64,000 nucleotides of DNA from an uncultured Bacteroidota bacterium (lineage in GTDB: Bacteria > Bacteroidota > Bacteroidia > Flavobacteriales > Flavobacteriaceae). The stretch covers positions 1 through 64,000 of the forward strand of contig CACASE010000003.1 of assembly GCA_902535165.1 (NCBI GenBank). The letters are read 5' to 3'. Numbering within the stretch: the first letter of the stretch is position 1; each line of letters opens with the position of its first letter. A program made the position numbers and the translations under genes. The notes under the pieces were generated by a model. The model was not told the origin of the DNA and did no database searches. It was given only the letters and a program-made list of their open reading frames with translations. Below, piece after piece: positions 1-7,253 of the stretch.

Positions 1-527
1 ATGAAGTTATGGTTGAAAATGCCGTTTTCCGAATTTCTTACAATGAAAAGAAGGAACAACCAAACTGGATAGAATACACGGTTAGGGATTTTGTAAAAGT
101 TGCTGATAGGGGCAACATGGATTTTTACACAGTCAGAAATGTATGGACATCAGATAATAATGATTATTACAAAAATGAATGGGATAAAGGTCACATGGCT
201 CCAGCTGGTTCTTTTACCGACAGTTGGTCAAATCTTGCAAAAACATTTTCATTTGTTAATTGCGCATTACAAAAAGATAGTCTTAACAGGGGCGAGTGGA
301 GAGAGCTTGAGGAGCAAGTTAGATATTGGGCCAAGGATACAGGACCAGTTGACATAAGGATTGAATTAAAGTTTTCATCCAATAGTACTGTTTTGCAAAC
401 TGGCGCTACAGTCCCTGATGGATTCTACAAATATTTAACTTTTTCTGATAACAGGAAAATGTGTTTTTATTTTGATAATTCTGCTACTGACAAGGACTGG
501 ACTGAACATGAAATTAACTGTAATTAA
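1..527 (+). CDS. DNA/RNA non-specific endonuclease (NUC1 family), 5'-truncated by the window edge
   Basis: Likely a secreted or periplasmic sugar-non-specific nuclease of the NUC1/Serratia nuclease family, which cleaves DNA and RNA with a His-Mg active site. The diagnostic DRGH-type motif appears as DKGHMAP (codons near 186-206), where His is the general base. It is followed by the family pattern N-x-Q-x-x-x-x-N-x-G-x-W-x-x-LE with the Mg-binding Asn. The frame is open to base 3, and the residues before the first ATG at 9 (Glu-Val, then the ISYNEKKEQPNW block) match the conserved N-terminal core. The true start and any signal peptide therefore lie left of the window. The stop overlaps by 4 bp the end of the convergent nth gene. 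Confidence 0.85.
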   Translation, partial: EVMVENAVFRISYNEKKEQPNWIEYTVRDFVKVADRGNMDFYTVRNVWTSDNNDYYKNEWDKGHMAPAGSFTDSWSNLAKTFSFVNCALQKDSLNRGEWRELEEQVRYWAKDTGPVDIRIELKFSSNSTVLQTGATVPDGFYKYLTFSDNRKMCFYFDNSATDKDWTEHEINCN

Positions 528-1168
528 ATCATTTTTTTTAAAATAGATTTTCTTCCTACATTAATCATAATTACATCTTGTTTAATATTCCACCCTCTTG
601 CTGGTGAAAATTTCCTTCCATAAAGAATAATTTGAATATGTAATTTATTCCAAAGTTTTTTAGGAAAGAGTCTCTTTGCATCCTCTTCAGTTTTTTTAAC
701 GTTTTTGCCATTAGAAAGCCCCCATCTATACATCAATCTATGGATGTGTGTATCTACAGGAAATGTTGGTATTCCAAATGCTTGTGAAAGAACAACACTA
801 GCTGTTTTATGACCTACAGCTGGCAGGCTTTCAAGAGCTTCAAAAGTTTTTGGAACTTTTCCATCATATTTATCAATTAAAATTTTTGAAAGACCATGTA
901 TACCTTTGGATTTCGTTGGAGATAAACCTACAGGTCGAATAATACCTCTAATCTCTTCAACGCTCAATTTTACCATGTCGTAAGGGTTATCTGCCTTTTC
1001 AAATAGAATAGGAGTAATTTTATTAACTCCAGCATCAGTGCTTTGTGCCGATAACAATACAGCAATCAGTAAAGTATATGGATCTTTATGATCTAATGGA
1101 ATTTCAATTTTAGGAAACAAGTCCTCCAGAACATTTATGATAAAATTAATTTTTTCAGATTTATTCAT
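524..1168 (-). CDS. nth: endonuclease III-like DNA glycosylase/AP lyase lacking Fe-S cysteines
   Basis: Base-excision repair enzyme that removes oxidised pyrimidines and nicks AP sites. The 214 residues carry the helix-hairpin-helix (LPAVGHKTA) with catalytic Lys121 and the VDTH loop with Asp139, both as in E. coli Nth. The LLSAQSTD segment near 38-45 is also conserved. The C-terminal [4Fe-4S] loop (C-x6-C-x2-C-x5-C in E. coli) is replaced by GRKFSPARGWNIKQD, and the whole protein contains no cysteine. A TAAATTTA box lies 8 nt before the ATG. The gene is divergent from bcp and convergent with the nuclease gene. I infer a folded, active HhH glycosylase without the cluster; activity is not proven. 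Confidence 0.92.
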   Translation of the reverse strand: MNKSEKINFIINVLEDLFPKIEIPLDHKDPYTLLIAVLLSAQSTDAGVNKITPILFEKADNPYDMVKLSVEEIRGIIRPVGLSPTKSKGIHGLSKILIDKYDGKVPKTFEALESLPAVGHKTASVVLSQAFGIPTFPVDTHIHRLMYRWGLSNGKNVKKTEEDAKRLFPKKLWNKLHIQIILYGRKFSPARGWNIKQDVIMINVGRKSILKKMI

Positions 1169-1200
1169 TTTATTTAAATTTACTCATAAAATTTTTATAA

Positions 1201-1656
1201 ATGAATACATTAAAAATAGGTGATAAGATTCCAGTATTTGAATGTTTGGATAACACAGGAAATGTTGTTAACAGTAATGATTTGATGGGAAAAAAATTAA
1301 TTGTTTTTTTCTATCCAAGAGCCAATACACCTGGATGTACCGCTGAAGCATGTAATATTTCTGATAACTACAGTAAACTGGATAAAATGGGTTACAATAT
1401 TTTAGGTGTTAGCTGTGATAAGGTTAAAACTCAGAATAAATTTTCTAATAAATTTGGATTCCAATACCCGCTTTTAGCAGATACTGAAAAAAAACTTGTT
1501 AAACTTTTTGGGGTATGGGGACCTAAAAAATTTAGAGGCAGGGAGTATGAGGGAATTCATAGAATGACATTTATTTTCGATGAAGACTTAGTGTTAACCC
1601 GATTAATAGACAAGGTAAACACAAAAGAGCATGCAGATCAAATAATCAATGGTTGA
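1201..1656 (+). CDS. bcp: thioredoxin-dependent thiol peroxidase (Bcp/PrxQ peroxiredoxin)
   Basis: Cytoplasmic peroxiredoxin that reduces hydrogen peroxide and organic hydroperoxides using thioredoxin. The peroxidatic motif FYPRANTPGCTAEAC gives Cys46 as attacking cysteine and Cys51 as resolving cysteine, the 5-residue spacing typical of the BCP/PrxQ subgroup. Thr43 and Pro39 of the PxxxTxxC signature are present. The length (151 aa) is normal. It is divergent from nth with a 32-bp gap, so both promoters must be compact. The 3' end is 2 bp from the stop of the convergent gene. Confidence 0.95.
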   Translation: MNTLKIGDKIPVFECLDNTGNVVNSNDLMGKKLIVFFYPRANTPGCTAEACNISDNYSKLDKMGYNILGVSCDKVKTQNKFSNKFGFQYPLLADTEKKLVKLFGVWGPKKFRGREYEGIHRMTFIFDEDLVLTRLIDKVNTKEHADQIING

Positions 1657-1658
1657 AA

Positions 1659-3083
1659 TTAACTGTATCCGAAAAGCTTTTTCTTTTTTATTAGATCAGA
1701 AACATTTTTAGGAATATCCTTTTCCCAATCTTTTTTTCCCTTTTTGATATTTTCAAGTACTTTCCACGAAAATATCTTCAAAAGCTTTTTGTTGTAATCC
1801 TTGATATCAATAATTTTTTTATTGTCTTTGAAAAACTTGTATAAGTTCTTCATTTTATTGTTTACAACTAAATTATTACTGTCAATTAATTTATCTTTTT
1901 TTAACATTGGGTAGAGTAGTACAGTTACATTTTGAGAAAATAAATTTCCAAATGCTTCAAGAATCCCACCATTTAAGTCTTTATAATATTTGTCTTCAAA
2001 AACTTGTATTAGATTATCAACACCCATAGTCAGAACAATTTTTTTGTCAGTATACTTGTTGTAATACTCAGATAGCTTATAATATTCTTGAAAATTTGTA
2101 ATCATCACAGTTTTACCCATAGAACAAAGTAATTGAGCTCTGTCTAGAAAATCTTGCTCATTAACCTCACCATCAGATATCAAGTTTGACAAGGTAATTT
2201 CAAATATTGATATTGAGTTTTTTTTGTTGAAGTTTTTATCATTTTTAACGATTGTCAATGATTTCTCATACATATCCTCATTAACTTTAGTAACTGGTCT
2301 AAAACTTCCTCTAATAGTTAAGATATTTTTTTTGTAAAGTTCTGCTGCGGGCAAAATGTTTTTTCCATCGGGTCCAAACATCACGGCCTGAGTCATATTA
2401 TTTTTTATTAAATCTAAGCTTATTAACCTATTATCAACATCCTTAAATAATTTACCTGAGAAATTAATAGTATCAATTTCAATTGAATTTGGATTAATAT
2501 GATCATATAAATACCTAATCAATGATCTAGGCTTATTATGTTTGTAATAAGCTCCATATATTAAATTTACACCCATAAGACCCAAAAGTTCTTGTTGGGT
2601 TTTAGCATCATTTACATGAAACCTAATATGCATTTGAATTTCACTGTATTCTTCACTACTGTCCGTTTGAAATTTTATACCCATCCATCCATGCCCTTTA
2701 AATTTCTTTGCAAAATCAATCGTTGCTACAGTGTTAGCAAATGAAAAAAACATTTTTTCAGGATTATCATCTCTGCTCACACGATTTTCTAGTAAATTAA
2801 TTTCGTGATTCAACATTTTTGTCAGCCTTGACTTAGTTACAAATCTATTGTCATGTTCCTCACCATATATTGCATTACTAAAGCCTTTATCATAGGCACT
2901 CATTGTTTTAGCAATTGTACCTGAGGCTCCACCAGCTCTAAAAAAATGTCTAGCGACCTCTTGACCAGCGCCTATTTCTGCAAATGTTCCGTAAATATTG
3001 TCGTTGAGATTAATTCTAAGAGCTTTATCCTTAACAGAAAGGAGTTTTTCAAATTCTTTATCACCCTTTAATGAAACTACCAT
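1659..3083 (-). CDS. conserved bacterial protein of unknown function, 474 aa
   Basis: I recognise the N-terminal block (GTFAEIGAGQEVARHFFRAGG, then SGTIAKTMSAYD) as a conserved family seen in Bacteroidota and other phyla, but it has no established function. From memory, homologues carry inconsistent labels, including nicotinate-nucleotide adenylyltransferase. I see no HxGH nucleotidyltransferase motif, no P-loop, no signal peptide and no membrane span, so such a label is not supported. The sequence looks soluble and mixed alpha/beta, with a Lys-rich C-terminal 80 residues. The start ATG at 3083 precedes the conserved block by about 30 residues. A TAAATTTG box lies 15 nt upstream of it. The gene is divergent from the PhnP-like gene and convergent with bcp. 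Confidence 0.7.
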   Translation of the reverse strand: MVVSLKGDKEFEKLLSVKDKALRINLNDNIYGTFAEIGAGQEVARHFFRAGGASGTIAKTMSAYDKGFSNAIYGEEHDNRFVTKSRLTKMLNHEINLLENRVSRDDNPEKMFFSFANTVATIDFAKKFKGHGWMGIKFQTDSSEEYSEIQMHIRFHVNDAKTQQELLGLMGVNLIYGAYYKHNKPRSLIRYLYDHINPNSIEIDTINFSGKLFKDVDNRLISLDLIKNNMTQAVMFGPDGKNILPAAELYKKNILTIRGSFRPVTKVNEDMYEKSLTIVKNDKNFNKKNSISIFEITLSNLISDGEVNEQDFLDRAQLLCSMGKTVMITNFQEYYKLSEYYNKYTDKKIVLTMGVDNLIQVFEDKYYKDLNGGILEAFGNLFSQNVTVLLYPMLKKDKLIDSNNLVVNNKMKNLYKFFKDNKKIIDIKDYNKKLLKIFSWKVLENIKKGKKDWEKDIPKNVSDLIKKKKLFGYS

Positions 3084-3098
3084 TACAATAATTCTTTA

Positions 3099-3106
3099 CA
3101 AATTTA
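3099..3106 (-). promoter_or_regulatory. -7 type promoter box (TAAATTTG) of the unknown conserved gene
   Basis: On the minus strand this is TAAATTTG, matching the Bacteroidota -7 consensus TAnnTTTG, 15 nt upstream of the ATG at 3083. It sits back to back with the plus-strand box at 3141-3148. No convincing -33 TTG was identified. Confidence 0.45.
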
Positions 3107-3140
3107 ATAACTCTCATTGATAACTGCATAGAAAAAATTT

Positions 3141-3148
3141 TAAATTTG
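3141..3148 (+). promoter_or_regulatory. -7 type promoter box (TAAATTTG) of the PhnP-like gene
   Basis: TAAATTTG matches TAnnTTTG and ends 9 nt before the ATG at 3158. A TTG at 3117-3119 gives a 21-bp spacer, within the range expected for Bacteroidota -33/-7 promoters. The TTG inside the box is in frame with the gene and could be mistaken for a start codon. Confidence 0.6.
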
Positions 3149-3157
3149 GTAATTATA

Positions 3158-3922
3158 ATGAAAGTTACTTTCTTAGGTACTGGAACTAGTACAGGAATTC
3201 CTACAATTGGGGTAGAGAGAGAATCATGTTTAAGCTCAGATAAACGTGATAATAGGTTGAGATCTTCAATACTAATAGAATACAAATCAAAATCTATTTT
3301 AATTGATTGTGGTCCAGATTTCAGGCAGCAAATGCTCAGAATAAACAAAACTAAAATTGATGCAATCTTTTTTACACATGAACATGCAGATCATACTGCC
3401 GGGTTAGATGATATTCGTCCAATTTCATTTCATCACGGCAAAATCCCAATTTATGCTCATCAGCGAGTAGTGGATAATTTAAAAAACAGGTTTGATTATT
3501 TATTTGATAAAAAGGGTGATTATCCTGGTTCCCCACATGTATATCCAAACATAATTAATGAAGGTGAGATTTTTAAATATGAAGATATTTCTGTTTTACC
3601 AATTACTTATATGCATCATAAACTACAAGTTTTTGGATTTAGAATTGAAAACTTTGCTTATGTTACTGACTTAAAAGAAATTGAAGAATTAGAAATCGAT
3701 AAATTACGTGGCCTTGATACCTTAATATTGAATGCGCTAAGACACAAAGAACATTACTCTCACATTAATTTGACTCAAGCCATTGAGATAGTTGAAAAAC
3801 TAAAACCCAAAAAAGCATATCTAACTCATATTGCACCTGATATGGGATTACACTCTGAAACCGAGAAATTGCTTCCTAAATCTGTGTTCTTATCTTATGA
3901 TGGTCTAGAATTATTAATTTAA
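3158..3922 (+). CDS. PhnP-like metallo-beta-lactamase-fold metal-dependent hydrolase
   Basis: Cytoplasmic MBL-fold hydrolase, probably a phosphodiesterase of the PhnP/RNase Z-like group; the substrate is unknown. The beta-strand start KVTFLGTGTSTGIPTIG is typical of the family. The metal-binding HxHxDH motif appears as THEHADHTAGLDD. Further ligands are likely in MHHK, YVTD (Asp) and YLTHIAPDMG (His). I chose the ATG at 3158 because families start at MKVTFLGTG; the upstream TTG at 3146 lies in the promoter's -7 box. The length is 254 aa. It is convergent with the esterase gene, 2 bp apart. Confidence 0.88.
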   Translation: MKVTFLGTGTSTGIPTIGVERESCLSSDKRDNRLRSSILIEYKSKSILIDCGPDFRQQMLRINKTKIDAIFFTHEHADHTAGLDDIRPISFHHGKIPIYAHQRVVDNLKNRFDYLFDKKGDYPGSPHVYPNIINEGEIFKYEDISVLPITYMHHKLQVFGFRIENFAYVTDLKEIEELEIDKLRGLDTLILNALRHKEHYSHINLTQAIEIVEKLKPKKAYLTHIAPDMGLHSETEKLLPKSVFLSYDGLELLI

Positions 3923-3924
3923 AA

Positions 3925-4551
3925 TTAATATTTTTTGTAAAGCCAATCTAAAAATGATTTTAAATTTTCCTGATTAACTCCATGACCCTGATCAAAACTT
4001 TCAAATACATAGTCAATATTATTATCATCTAATATTTTATTTGTTTCAATTGATTCATTGAAGGGGATGACCTCGTCATTTGTTCCATGAGAAATATAAA
4101 TAGAGCTATTATTTTTTTTCAAGCATAGTAAGTCTTTTTCAACATATCCACTCAACGCAACAAGATTTTTAATTTTTGAGTTAGAGCATTGGACAATTCC
4201 ATGCCCAAGGATTGCACCTTGACTAAAACCAATAATTGAAATTCTTTTACTGTCACAATTATATTTTTTTATGAAATAATCAAGCTCATCAATTAATTTA
4301 TCTCTTATTTGTTGAGCTCCTTCAATATCATAATTCTTTACAGATCCATGATAATATATATTATACCAAGCATAGGAGTTAGGAAAAAGTGATAATGGTG
4401 CGCGAAGTGAAATTATTGTTGCGTCTTTAGGAAGTAGTGTTGAGAATGAAAAAAGGTCTTCTTCGTTACTCCCATAACCATGTAAGAGTAAAATTAATGG
4501 AGCATTTATTTTTGACGATTTTTTATGAAGGTAAAAAAAACTAGTTTCCAA
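3925..4551 (-). CDS. alpha/beta-hydrolase, carboxylesterase/phospholipase-like
   Basis: Small soluble serine esterase of the phospholipase/carboxylesterase (Abhydrolase_2, YpfH/EstB-like) family. Visible features are the oxyanion segment LLLHGYGSNEED, the nucleophile elbow GFSQGA with Ser110, Asp159 in SHGTNDEVIPF, and His190 in FDQGHGVNQE, a complete triad in the normal order. There is no signal peptide. The start ATG overlaps the end of the upstream dihydroorotase-like gene by 11 bp, so the two are probably co-transcribed and translationally coupled. The physiological ester substrate cannot be told from sequence. Confidence 0.88.
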   Translation of the reverse strand: METSFFYLHKKSSKINAPLILLLHGYGSNEEDLFSFSTLLPKDATIISLRAPLSLFPNSYAWYNIYYHGSVKNYDIEGAQQIRDKLIDELDYFIKKYNCDSKRISIIGFSQGAILGHGIVQCSNSKIKNLVALSGYVEKDLLCLKKNNSSIYISHGTNDEVIPFNESIETNKILDDNNIDYVFESFDQGHGVNQENLKSFLDWLYKKY

Positions 4552-5794
4552 GCACTTTTACTAAATTATTAGATATAATACCATAAGCTTTTCCATTGAG
4601 ATTAGAATTAATGAAGCAGCTGTTTTTTGATTTTGAAATAACATTTTCTTTAGTGAATAAATACTTATGTTCAGGGTCAAATAATGACAAATTAGCATTT
4701 TCACCAATATTGATATTTGTTTCTTTTATTCCAAAAATATCTTTACCTCTAGTTAAAATATCAATTGATTTTTCAACTTTAAAAATTGAGTTAAGGGCAC
4801 CAAAAATAGATTCCAGCCCAGTAGATCCAAATAATGAGTTTTCAAAATCAGTCTTCTTATTATCAATGTCAATTGGGGAATGATCCGAGGTTACAAAATC
4901 AATAGTTCCATCACTTACTCCTTTAACCAGTGCTTTTTGGTGTCTTTCATCTCTAATAGGCGGCATTACTTTGAACCTAGTGTCAAAATCTTTAAGTTTT
5001 TCATCATTAAAAAAAAGATTGTTTATGGATACGCTACAAGAAACATTTAATTTATTGTTTTTTGCCTCTTTAATTAGTTTTACAGACTCCTCAGTTGAAA
5101 TGCAAGGAATGTGAATTTTTCCACCTGTATACTCCAGGATTTTAAGATCTCTTTTAAGCATTAATTCCTCGGAAAGAGATGAAATTCCTTTCAGTCCATA
5201 ATTTGTGCTAACTTTTCCTTCATGCATCTGACCCTCAGGACACAATGATTTTTCAAATGGAAATGATAAAATAAGGCCGTCAAAGTTTTGAACGTACTGT
5301 AAAGCAATTTTTAAAAGATTTGGATTAAGTAAAGGTTTTTTAAAATCATAAAATCCAACTGCACCTGACTCATACATTTCATACAAATCTGCTAATTCCA
5401 TTGATTTAGCTTCCTTTGTTAAACATCCAAGAGGGTGAATATTCACTGGAAGTTTCTGTGATTTAACATAAATAATATCAGCTTTAGTATCCAAATATGG
5501 ATTAGTTTCTGGATTCAAAACAACATCAGTAAATCCAGAAAATGCTGCTGCCTTTGACCCATTGGATAAGGTTTCTCTTTCTTCTAAACCAGGTTCGCCA
5601 AAACAAACACTTGAATCAAACCATCCTGGTGAGATGTGAAGATTTTTTAATACAATTTTTTCTTTGACTTTTGAATCTGAAATATTACTTGAAATATGTT
5701 GAATTTTTCCTTTATCAATTAAAATATCTTGGATTTTGCCATTGAATTTACTCTTGGCATCAACGATTTTTGCAGACTTTATTATTATTGACAT
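4541..5794 (-). CDS. dihydroorotase-like protein without the metal-binding residues
   Basis: Amidohydrolase-superfamily protein (417 aa) with the layout of class I dihydroorotase. The metal-binding HxH and substrate Arg of the usual DxHxHxREPG motif are replaced: here it reads DSSVCFGEPG (60-69), with Ser62 and Cys64 in place of His and Gly66 in place of Arg. The ligand usually in an xxHVST motif is also gone (IHIPCIST, 227-234), and the His pair before LF is replaced by Ile-Asn (near 257-260). Asp304 in TSDHSP remains. I infer it is not a standard dihydroorotase; it may be a structural partner of aspartate carbamoyltransferase or have another role. A genuine pyrC is expected elsewhere. A TATATTTG box lies 17 nt before the ATG. 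Confidence 0.85.
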   Translation of the reverse strand: MSIIIKSAKIVDAKSKFNGKIQDILIDKGKIQHISSNISDSKVKEKIVLKNLHISPGWFDSSVCFGEPGLEERETLSNGSKAAAFSGFTDVVLNPETNPYLDTKADIIYVKSQKLPVNIHPLGCLTKEAKSMELADLYEMYESGAVGFYDFKKPLLNPNLLKIALQYVQNFDGLILSFPFEKSLCPEGQMHEGKVSTNYGLKGISSLSEELMLKRDLKILEYTGGKIHIPCISTEESVKLIKEAKNNKLNVSCSVSINNLFFNDEKLKDFDTRFKVMPPIRDERHQKALVKGVSDGTIDFVTSDHSPIDIDNKKTDFENSLFGSTGLESIFGALNSIFKVEKSIDILTRGKDIFGIKETNINIGENANLSLFDPEHKYLFTKENVISKSKNSCFINSNLNGKAYGIISNNLVKVLGN

Positions 5795-5811
5795 AGAAAG
5801 TCAATTTGATG

Positions 5812-5819
5812 CAAATATA
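5812..5819 (-). promoter_or_regulatory. -7 type promoter box (TATATTTG) of the dihydroorotase-like gene
   Basis: Minus-strand TATATTTG matches TAnnTTTG and ends 17 nt before the ATG at 5794. It would drive the dihydroorotase-like gene and the overlapping esterase gene. Confidence 0.5.
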
Positions 5820-5839
5820 GTTATCATTTTTAAATATTA

Positions 5840-6610
5840 TTAAAATCCTTCGTACATACCTAATCCAAATAGTGAAAAATCATATTTCACTGGATCATGT
5901 TTATCAAAAGATCTTAGTTTATTATCTAACTCGATCAAGGTTTTTATATCATTTTGTTTTCTTTTTATTAAACCTAATTTTCTGGCAACTCTGCCTGTAT
6001 GAACATCTAGTGGGCATGATAGCCTAGATTTAGATATTTTTTTCCAAATTCCAAAATCAACATTTTTATCATCTCTGACCATCCATCTCAAAAACATATT
6101 TATCCTTTTACATGATGAGCCTTTTAAAGGGTTTGAAATATGTTTTTCAGTTCTTTTTTCATGCTCAACTGACAAAAATATTTTTCTAAAATTTGAAATT
6201 TCATCAAATAAAAAATCGTTTTTATTTTTTGCTGAAAAAGCATTTTCCAGTCCATTATGTTTTAAGTAAATATTTTTTAATGATATTACAAAAAACTGAA
6301 AATCAGTACTATTAAATGTCCGATGAATAAAATTTAATTTTTTTATTTCATTTTTTGATGAGTTGATGATGAACTCATAAGGGGAAAAATCTAAGAGCTC
6401 CATCATTCTTTTGGCACTTTTAATTATGGCCTTTCTATTTCCCCAAGATATTATACTGGTTAAAAAAGCAGAAATCTCAATGTCCTCTTTTTTATCAAAC
6501 AAGTGTGGTATTTGAATTGGATCATCCTTGATAAAATTAAAGCTGTTGTATTGTTGAGACTTTAAATCAAGAAAACTCTTTAGATCTTCACTATTTTGAC
6601 CACTTACCAT
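5840..6610 (-). CDS. TIGR02757 / DUF2400 family protein
   Basis: 256-aa protein of the DUF2400/TIGR02757 family, function unknown, widespread in Bacteroidota. Diagnostic features are the N-terminal DPIQIPHLF, ISAFLTSIISWGNRK (near 45-60), SCPLDVHTGRVARKLGL (near 205-222), and the C-terminal block DPVKYDFSLFGLGMYEG. The Leu-Asp-Val-His-x-x-Arg region resembles the VDTH/HhH catalytic region of HhH-GPD glycosylases; that similarity is inference only. No signal peptide or membrane span. The start overlaps the end of the ABC ATPase gene by 20 bp, so it is probably translated from the same mRNA. Confidence 0.88.
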   Translation of the reverse strand: MVSGQNSEDLKSFLDLKSQQYNSFNFIKDDPIQIPHLFDKKEDIEISAFLTSIISWGNRKAIIKSAKRMMELLDFSPYEFIINSSKNEIKKLNFIHRTFNSTDFQFFVISLKNIYLKHNGLENAFSAKNKNDFLFDEISNFRKIFLSVEHEKRTEKHISNPLKGSSCKRINMFLRWMVRDDKNVDFGIWKKISKSRLSCPLDVHTGRVARKLGLIKRKQNDIKTLIELDNKLRSFDKHDPVKYDFSLFGLGMYEGF

Positions 6611-7253
6611 CCTTTAATACCAAACATTTTCTGGCAATTTTTGAAAATTTCTTATTATGTGTCACTAAAACAATGGTTACACCCAGTTCTTTGTTAATTT
6701 TTTTAAACAGTTCCTGAATTTTATTAGCATTGTCAGAGTCTAAATTTCCAGTTGGTTCGTCTGCTAATAATAGACTAGGATTATTAATTAATGCCCTTGC
6801 AACAGCAACTCTTTGCTTTTCGCCACCAGAGAGAAATTCAGGCTTTTTATCTAATATTTTATTTATATCAAGTATACTCGAAAGTTTATTTAAATTATCG
6901 TGAGATTTACCAGAGTCAAATTTTCCAATCATACTTGGAAGAAGAATATTTTCTCTTGCTGTTAATTCAGGTAATAATTGATGAAATTGAAATATAAATC
7001 CAATCTTTTTATTTCTAAATGATGACAATTCTTTATCATTCAGTTTGGTTAAGTCTGTTTTTTCAAATAATAGTGAGGTTTTTTCATTTTTATCAAAACT
7101 GTCAATCGTACCTAAAATGTTTAAAAGAGTTGTTTTTCCAGCCCCTGATGGACCAACTATTGAGATAAAGTCACCTTTATCAATCTTCATTGAAATATTG
7201 TTAAGAACAATATGATTGTTGTAAGATTTATTAAGATTCTTTATTTCAATCAT
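6591..7253 (-). CDS. ABC transporter ATP-binding protein, LolD/MacB type
   Basis: Cytoplasmic ATPase subunit of the LolD/FtsE/MacB subgroup (220 aa), which powers lipoprotein release or related envelope export. Motifs in order: Walker A GPSGAGKTT (34-42), Q-loop Gln89, signature LSGGEKQRVAVARAL (141-155), Walker B LLLADEPTGNLD (161-172), and switch His199 (VTHN). The LolD-like features are the LLPELTARENILLP segment and TGNLD. No permease gene is adjacent, so the partner lies elsewhere. Overlaps the DUF5916 gene by 8 bp upstream and DUF2400 by 20 bp downstream. Confidence 0.88.
   Translation of the reverse strand: MIEIKNLNKSYNNHIVLNNISMKIDKGDFISIVGPSGAGKTTLLNILGTIDSFDKNEKTSLLFEKTDLTKLNDKELSSFRNKKIGFIFQFHQLLPELTARENILLPSMIGKFDSGKSHDNLNKLSSILDINKILDKKPEFLSGGEKQRVAVARALINNPSLLLADEPTGNLDSDNANKIQELFKKINKELGVTIVLVTHNKKFSKIARKCLVLKDGKWSK

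Noticed and set aside
1659..3083. Nicotinate-nucleotide adenylyltransferase label for the 474-aa protein
   Set aside because: No HxGH or other nucleotidyltransferase motif is visible, and the length and conserved blocks do not fit that family.
3061..3348. Minus-strand open frame overlapping the PhnP-like gene
   Set aside because: It is a shadow of the real gene on the other strand, with no family match or start signal.
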